A stretch of DNA of 64,000 nucleotides from Deltaproteobacteria bacterium (GTDB taxonomy: Bacteria; Bdellovibrionota; FAC87; UBA2466). The notes beneath the pieces are model-generated. The model had not been told where the DNA came from, ran no database searches, and saw only the letters and a program-made list of their open reading frames with translations. A program made the translations under genes and the position numbers. The stretch covers positions 17,484 through 81,483 of the forward strand of contig JACPWY010000013.1 of assembly GCA_016196825.1 (NCBI GenBank), read 5' to 3'. Shown piece after piece: positions 59,934 through 64,000 of this stretch (position 1 is the stretch's first letter; each line of letters begins with the position of its first letter).

Positions 59934-60923
59934 ATGGAAATTCGAGAGTACAATGGGGCAGGAGTCGTTGTGAGCCTCCACGCGGACCTTCACACAGTGC
60001 AGATGAAATATCGGGGGATGACCCCGTGGCCGGGCTTGTTTCGGGCGCTCGGCCATGCGTCGATAGCAGTTGCCTTTAATGTGGCGATCTTCTTGATGCC
60101 ACTGGGTTGGAGCTGGTGGGCTATCGCTGTCATGGGCGGGTTTGTTTCGGCAAGCCTTTTGGTGCTCACTCATGACGGACTGCATTATACGCTCACGGGG
60201 TGGCGCGGTTTCGATGACCTCTTTTCCCGCTTGGTGAGCTATCCGATTCTGTGGCCCCATTGCACCTACGCCGAGCTCCATCGCTTGCACCACAAATACA
60301 ATGGCAATGATCTGCGCGATCCCGAGCGAGTGATGGCCTCAGCGAATGAGATGGCTGGGGCGGGTCCGTGGAAGCGGTTTTATCGACGATATCAGTGGCC
60401 CATCAAACTCTTTGTGGTCGGCGGGCTGGGGCTCATTCTACATCATTGGTTCGAGGCCTTTCATCTTCGTAAGAGCCACCCGGCTTTGAATCGGGCGATG
60501 AGAAACGATTTTTTGGGGACTACGGCGTGGTATGGCGTGGCTTTTTTTGCGCTCGGACAGGCCGGTCTTCTGGGTCGTTGGGGGCTTGTGTTCATCGTCA
60601 TGGAGAGAATCATTGGCTTTGTCCACCAATTGCGCTCCCAGGTCGAGCACTACGGCGCCTGGAGCCATCGAAACGATCCCTTAGAAACCCAGGTTTTTTC
60701 GAGTCGCAACACGCGGGCACCGTGGATTATTTCGCAATTCTATAACGGTCTCAATTTCCACTCAGTCCACCACGCTTTTCCAGCAATCCCATTCTATAAA
60801 CTTCACGATGTCCACGTCGATCTTGACGCTATATGTCATGCCCACAACCAGCCCCTCCTTTACGGCGAGGGCTATCTCTCCACCGCCCGCAAACAATTTC
60901 TCCGTCCCACCTACATTCCATAA
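59934..60923 (+). CDS. Fatty acid desaturase-like membrane protein
   Basis: About 329 residues from ATG 59934 (TTG 59925 also possible). Three histidine boxes of di-iron desaturases: HDGLH, HRLHHK and NFHSVHHAFP, with four membrane helices between them (for example SIAVAFNVAIFLMPLGWSWW). Could desaturate or hydroxylate an acyl chain; related to beta-carotene hydroxylase/ketolase-like enzymes as well, so the substrate is open. Confidence 0.82.
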   Translation: MEIREYNGAGVVVSLHADLHTVQMKYRGMTPWPGLFRALGHASIAVAFNVAIFLMPLGWSWWAIAVMGGFVSASLLVLTHDGLHYTLTGWRGFDDLFSRLVSYPILWPHCTYAELHRLHHKYNGNDLRDPERVMASANEMAGAGPWKRFYRRYQWPIKLFVVGGLGLILHHWFEAFHLRKSHPALNRAMRNDFLGTTAWYGVAFFALGQAGLLGRWGLVFIVMERIIGFVHQLRSQVEHYGAWSHRNDPLETQVFSSRNTRAPWIISQFYNGLNFHSVHHAFPAIPFYKLHDVHVDLDAICHAHNQPLLYGEGYLSTARKQFLRPTYIP

Positions 60924-61174
60924 AGCGCCGCACCGCCCCCAAACCTACGATCAAATTTCGAATCCAAAATTCCATCACCCCTTCCATCGCGATTCATCCA
61001 AAAACCCCATAAATCCCCCAAAAAAGTCCCGAAATGCTGGTGACCCTCCGGCTAAAAAAAAATTGAGAAAAGTGGATCGACCACCAAACTTCCCGACTAT
61101 TCTTGAACGTTTCCATTCGCCATTTATTCGTTATAATTTTAGTTATCACTAATAAATAACGCCAATAAACACCT

Positions 61175-62404
61175 ATGAATATCGCAATGCGTTTTTTTCA
61201 ACCCGTTCTCGGATCCCTTCTCGCAATTGTTCTCTCCACCGTTTCGGCAGCTCTTAAGAAAGTCTCAAGGCCACGCTGGGAAAGTCTTGTCAAAAAGCTC
61301 AATAATTCCGACGGTTTTACGAGGGGTAAGGGGGCGGGGTGGGGTGAAGTTTCGCCGTATAACGTATTTAAAACGACTCACCCGGAAATCGGCTCTGACA
61401 TTGGGTCTCCGAGCGACTTGATGCCAACTCGGCGCAATATGATTTCCTTGCCGGCTTGGGCGAAGGAAATCTCGCCTTTTTTGGCCAATCAATTGAGTGA
61501 CCATACGCGTCGAGCTTATGAAAAGGATCTGAAGCAGTTTTTCGAATTCATTTCGGCCCGAAATCTTCTCGAAAAGTTCGCTGAACTGCGGGCCGAACAC
61601 ATCATCTTGTTTAGAAAGGCTCTCGAGGAGGGGCGAGTCACGGGTACTCCGCTCGCCAAAGCCACCATCAATCGCAAACTCGCGGTCGTGAAGAGTTTTA
61701 TGCAGTGGTTGAGGCTCAATCGCCTTGTGACAGAAAATCCCGCGCAGCTCGTGAAAGGGTACCCCCAGAACCAGGAATCCTCGCTTCTCGGCCTTTCAGA
61801 CGAAGAGGCGAAAAAGATCCTTGACCAGACCCGCACCAATTCACCGTCCCAGGTGCTCCACTGTGCAATATTGCACGTTCTACTGTACCTCGGGCTTCGA
61901 AAGGCAGAGCTGATAGGCCTTAAGATCGGTGACTGGGGGAATGAGCGAGGAGTGGACGTTCTGAAGGTGCGGGGGAAGGGCCATCGCATTCGAGTGCTCC
62001 CTCTGACGGAGAGGCTGGGCCTGGTGCTCGCCACATATCTCAAGGTGACGGGTCGAAGCCGGGAGAACACCGACCAGCCACTCTTCATTCCGACGAAGAA
62101 CCCGCGGGGGACCGGGCTTTTGAAGACGCTCAACCCCCAGGCGATCACCTACATCGTGGCTCGGTATGCGAAAAAGGCCGGCGTGATGAAGAAGATCTCG
62201 CCTCACTCGTGTCGGGCGACCTGCATCTCAAACGCCCTCGACCGAAAGGCCTCCCACCGGAGTGTGCAGCATCTAGCAGGCTGGAGCACGCCGTTGATGA
62301 TTCAGCGCTATGATAAAAGAAGAGAGGATTTGAAGAACTCCGCCGCCTATGCGATCGATTATGGAGAGTCCGGGGCCGTCCAGACACCGGCTGGGGTTAC
62401 CTGA
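61175..62404 (+). CDS. Tyrosine recombinase/integrase (XerC/D type)
   Basis: A 409-residue frame. Core-binding SAM-like domain around residues 100-190 (LSDHTRRAYEKDLKQFFEFI), catalytic domain with Arg in LGLRKAELIGL, Lys in VRGKGHRIRVLPL, HxxR in SPHSCRATCIS, and Tyr in TPLMIQRYDKR; Trp in AGWST replaces the second His. The first about 80 residues look unlike a recombinase (hydrophobic MNIAMRFFQPVLGSLL), and ATG 61421 would give a usual 327-residue protein. The 250 bp upstream are A-rich and of lower GC. Lies 226 bp before tRNA-Met, as an island integrase would. Confidence 0.85.
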   Translation: MNIAMRFFQPVLGSLLAIVLSTVSAALKKVSRPRWESLVKKLNNSDGFTRGKGAGWGEVSPYNVFKTTHPEIGSDIGSPSDLMPTRRNMISLPAWAKEISPFLANQLSDHTRRAYEKDLKQFFEFISARNLLEKFAELRAEHIILFRKALEEGRVTGTPLAKATINRKLAVVKSFMQWLRLNRLVTENPAQLVKGYPQNQESSLLGLSDEEAKKILDQTRTNSPSQVLHCAILHVLLYLGLRKAELIGLKIGDWGNERGVDVLKVRGKGHRIRVLPLTERLGLVLATYLKVTGRSRENTDQPLFIPTKNPRGTGLLKTLNPQAITYIVARYAKKAGVMKKISPHSCRATCISNALDRKASHRSVQHLAGWSTPLMIQRYDKRREDLKNSAAYAIDYGESGAVQTPAGVT

Positions 62405-62437
62405 AACAAGGCCATCCGCGTTTAGAGTGATAGTCGG

Positions 62438-62569
62438 GTGCTGAGGGAGCGGCCCCTTCTGACCGAGGCCGAACACGAGGCGCTCTTTCGGGAGGCTGGT
62501 ATCACGATTGAAAAGAAGGCGCCTACCTATAGAGGTTTTTCACGCCTTTGGGTTCTCAGGGTCCCCTGA
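62438..62569 (+). pseudogene. Possible C-terminal remnant of a methyltransferase-like gene
   Basis: A 43-codon frame from GTG 62438, open back to 62426, giving LLTEAEHEALFREAGITIEK followed by YRGFSRLWVLRVP. This resembles the last two strands and helix of a SAM methyltransferase. There is no start with a ribosome binding site and no upstream part, so it looks like a gene end left behind by a rearrangement. Confidence 0.35.
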
Positions 62570-62589
62570 GGAAACTCCAGCCCGTGAGT

Positions 62590-62618
62590 TTGCCAAAATA
62601 TGGGCATTTGGCTAAATT
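62590..62618 (+). promoter_or_regulatory. Candidate promoter of tRNA-Met
   Basis: TTGCCA (62590-62595), 17-bp spacer, TAAATT (62613-62618), 12 bp before the tRNA. Confidence 0.45.
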
Positions 62619-62630
62619 GCTCACTTCAGT

Positions 62631-62703
62631 GGCTGGGTAGCTCAGTCGGTAGAGCAAGGGAATCATAATCCTTTGGTCGGGGGTTCGAGTCCCTCCCCAG
62701 CTA
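62631..62703 (+). tRNA. tRNA-Met (anticodon CAT)
   Basis: 73 nt with acceptor GGCTGGG/CCCAGCT (first pair G-U), D arm AGCTCAGTCGGTAGAGC, anticodon loop ATCATAA with CAT at 62664-62666, T arm GGGGG-TTCGAGT-CCCTC. CCA not encoded. CAT could also mean tRNA-Ile with lysidine; the elongator-Met-like D arm favours Met. Confidence 0.92.
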
Positions 62704-62822
62704 TTATTAGCTGAAATAATGCAATGATTTCAATACTTTAAATCAAATACCCCCGACCAATTTGGTATGCTTGGTATCTGGTGAGGCATCAACCTTGGCG
62801 CAACTCGCGCCGAAAGGATTGT

Positions 62823-63131
62823 ATGCCTTACCGAGTACAAAAACGTTACACCAACAAACGCGGAATTATCGTCTGGAGCTTAATGTGGGAAACAAATGTG
62901 AAAGGCGAAACAGATCATCGCATCAACGTAAAAGATTATTCGCACCACACGTTCAAACGTGAATGGACATTTGAAGAAGCGAAGAGACACGCCTCCAGTA
63001 TTAACGCTCAAAAGGATTTAGAGAGAAAAGCTCAGGCGGCGAAAACCTTTGCAGAGAAAATAGAGACTGAAAAAAAGATTGTCAGCGCCCCTAAGATTTA
63101 TCGGAATGAGAAGCGTGGACGCTGTTTATAA
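62823..63131 (+). CDS. Small basic hypothetical protein of the accessory region
   Basis: 102 residues from ATG 62823 (AAAGGA upstream). Rich in Lys, Arg and Tyr (MPYRVQKRYTNKRGIIVWSL) with a helical charged tail (ERKAQAAKTFAEKIETEKKI). Lower GC than the chromosome around it, consistent with transfer. No family recognised. Confidence 0.5.
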   Translation: MPYRVQKRYTNKRGIIVWSLMWETNVKGETDHRINVKDYSHHTFKREWTFEEAKRHASSINAQKDLERKAQAAKTFAEKIETEKKIVSAPKIYRNEKRGRCL

Positions 63132-63188
63132 ACAGGTATAGTTTACGCAGCGTATGTCTTTAAGTTAGGCTTGTTAGGAGAGCACACG

Positions 63189-63467
63189 GTGTCGGAAGAC
63201 GTATCAAAAGGGCACACGATGGATTTCGATGCTTGGCTGGCTACCTTTGCCAAGGACAAAAAAGAAGTGGGATCATTCGACCAATCGGGTACCGATGCCG
63301 TTCACTCCGTGCGCCGCTACCTGAGTCAAGACAAACGCCTGTTTGAAGTTGCCCTGACATATACCGGTGCCGTGGTCACTCGATCAGGAGTTATCGGAAA
63401 CGATGCCGTTTCAGTTCGATGGAGTCCTTGGAATACCGAGCACAATGTTGAGTATCCAAAACGGTAA
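63189..63467 (+). CDS. Small hypothetical protein
   Basis: About 92 residues from GTG 63189 with GGAGA 6 nt upstream. Sequence GHTMDFDAWLATFAKDKKEV and VALTYTGAVVTRSGVIGNDA suggests a small soluble alpha/beta protein; no known family. Sits in the accessory region between tRNA-Met and a possible insertion sequence. Confidence 0.45.
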   Translation: MSEDVSKGHTMDFDAWLATFAKDKKEVGSFDQSGTDAVHSVRRYLSQDKRLFEVALTYTGAVVTRSGVIGNDAVSVRWSPWNTEHNVEYPKR

Positions 63468-63476
63468 CGCTTCTAG

Positions 63477-63848
63477 TCATGCCGCTAGCTTATCGGATTT
63501 TGAAATTCCCTCTCTTGATTCAGCAGCTTTAGCAATTAAAAATCCTCCAAGAACTCTCTGTCCAAACGTAAGGAGAATAAGAAAGATTATTTGGCCTGCG
63601 ATTCCCCACCCTCCATTCAGTGCAGTCGCGACTACAGCCATCGGAACCACACCGATCCCCATGAAGAAAAAACCGACTGCTACGGCCCAACTACCCCAGA
63701 GAGTATAAACTAGAAGAAAACTCCACATCCATACAGCGGCTCCAGGAACAAACGAAGTCAGTTGGAACCCCAGCCCTGCGATAGCACGAGTCTTACGAAA
63801 GCAAGCCAAAACCCCACCGATTGCCGCTGCAAGAATTTCAATCGGCAC
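63477..63848 (-). CDS. Hypothetical integral membrane protein
   Basis: 123 residues with three to four membrane helices (SFVPGAAVWMWSFLLVYTLW, VAVGFFFMGIGVVPMAVVA, IAGQIIFLILLTFGQRVLGG). Start GTG 63848. Resembles small DUF-type membrane proteins but no family is certain. Converges with the small gene at 63189. Confidence 0.55.
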   Translation of the reverse strand: MPIEILAAAIGGVLACFRKTRAIAGLGFQLTSFVPGAAVWMWSFLLVYTLWGSWAVAVGFFFMGIGVVPMAVVATALNGGWGIAGQIIFLILLTFGQRVLGGFLIAKAAESREGISKSDKLAA

Positions 63849-63863
63849 TACGGCGGACAGGTG

Positions 63864-63919
63864 AGCGCTTCATAAACCCCACCTGGAAGTCGTAAATTCG
63901 AATCCGTATGCTGGGCCCA
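63864..63919 (+). other. Degenerate tRNA-like 3' fragment
   Basis: The stretch ends AAATTCGAATCCGTATGCTGGGCCCA-like (TTCGAAT loop then GCTGGGCCCA), as a tRNA 3' half would, and TTCATAA upstream recalls a Met anticodon loop. Stems do not pair well, so no tRNA is called. It may be a decayed attachment site or tRNA copy. Confidence 0.25.
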
Positions 63920-63935
63920 TTAAGGAGGTCTGGCA

Positions 63936-64000
63936 GATGGGTCCAATCAATCAGGAAAAAGAGAAGTTTTGGCGGGCGAAGATGGCCGAGGCGAAGGATC
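63936..64000 (+). CDS. Start of a gene cut by the window end, possibly IS66-type accessory protein
   Basis: ATG 63936 behind a strong AAGGAGGTC; the first 21 residues MGPINQEKEKFWRAKMAEA are reminiscent of the N-terminus of IS66-family TnpA-like proteins (EKxxFWxxxxxxW). Only the first codons are visible, so the identity is a guess. Confidence 0.4.

Noticed and set aside
63864..63919. A second complete tRNA or a tmRNA 3' end
   Set aside because: The T and anticodon stems do not pair and no 5' half can be found; kept only as a degenerate tRNA-like fragment.

Overview
The window is 64 kb of moderately GC-rich, gene-dense bacterial chromosome. It most likely comes from a Bdellovibrionota (Bdellovibrio/Oligoflexia-type) organism or a close relative. 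This is an inference from gene content: a type IV pilus secretin, an FYDLN-acid protein, a PhaR-type regulator, a Bdellovibrio-style HNH-nuclease N-terminal domain, a flgF-flgG-flgA-flgH-flgI-flgJ-flgM-flgN-flgK-flgL-csrA-fliW operon, and very many short secreted proteins and lipoproteins. No 16S gene is present, so the placement is tentative.

Layout. 1-5 kb: C-terminal part of PilQ, a PhaR-like regulator with a strong terminator, a probable 6S RNA, and a two-gene arginine-to-putrescine operon (pyruvoyl arginine decarboxylase and agmatinase). 5-8 kb: a compact overlapping cluster of Flp/Tad-like pilins, pseudopilins and a CpaB-like SAF protein, with no ATPase nearby. 8-14 kb (minus strand): clpB, htrA, a PfkB kinase and an FYDLN protein, probably one proteostasis operon. 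14-19.4 kb: a heterodimeric ABC exporter, an SrkA-like kinase and a nitroreductase, all overlapping. 19.5-31.4 kb: mostly envelope and secreted proteins (Kelch/TIG lipoprotein, Gly-Tyr repeat protein, GT9 and GT39-like glycosyltransferases, POT peptide transporter, metallopeptidase, ENPP-type phosphodiesterase). 31.5-35.4 kb: tRNA-Gln, then a LolD/FtsX-type ABC pair facing a LolA-like protein and a beta-barrel protein. 35.4-40.2 kb: solute-binding lipoprotein, HU, spermidine-synthase-like membrane protein, PlsC acyltransferase. 40.25-48.6 kb: late flagellar operon behind a textbook sigma-54 promoter, ending in csrA-fliW. 49-53 kb: Wzc-like capsule co-polymerase, a KA-rich barrel protein and a lytic transglycosylase. 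53-61 kb: a small GGQ release-factor-like protein, a trypsin-like protease, a run of short exported proteins and a desaturase. 61-64 kb: an accessory region with a tyrosine recombinase, gene remnants, tRNA-Met, small unknown genes and the first codons of a possible IS66-type accessory gene.

The most unusual signal is a family of three long palindromic elements (about 175-181 bp each) at 11251-11431, 42563-42743 and 58958-59132. All three share a core of about 70 bp, but their arms differ between copies and remain perfectly self-complementary within each copy. Substitutions between copies 2 and 3 are compensated on the opposite arm. Each copy sits exactly at a gene boundary, and one is inserted in frame (59 codons) inside the signal peptide of flgH, next to a CTAG that appears on both sides. 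Other points of interest are the 6S RNA whose 3' strand doubles as the ribosome binding site of the next gene, an interleaved inverted-repeat structure at 8165-8249, genes that look leaderless, and the ATPase-less pilin cluster.
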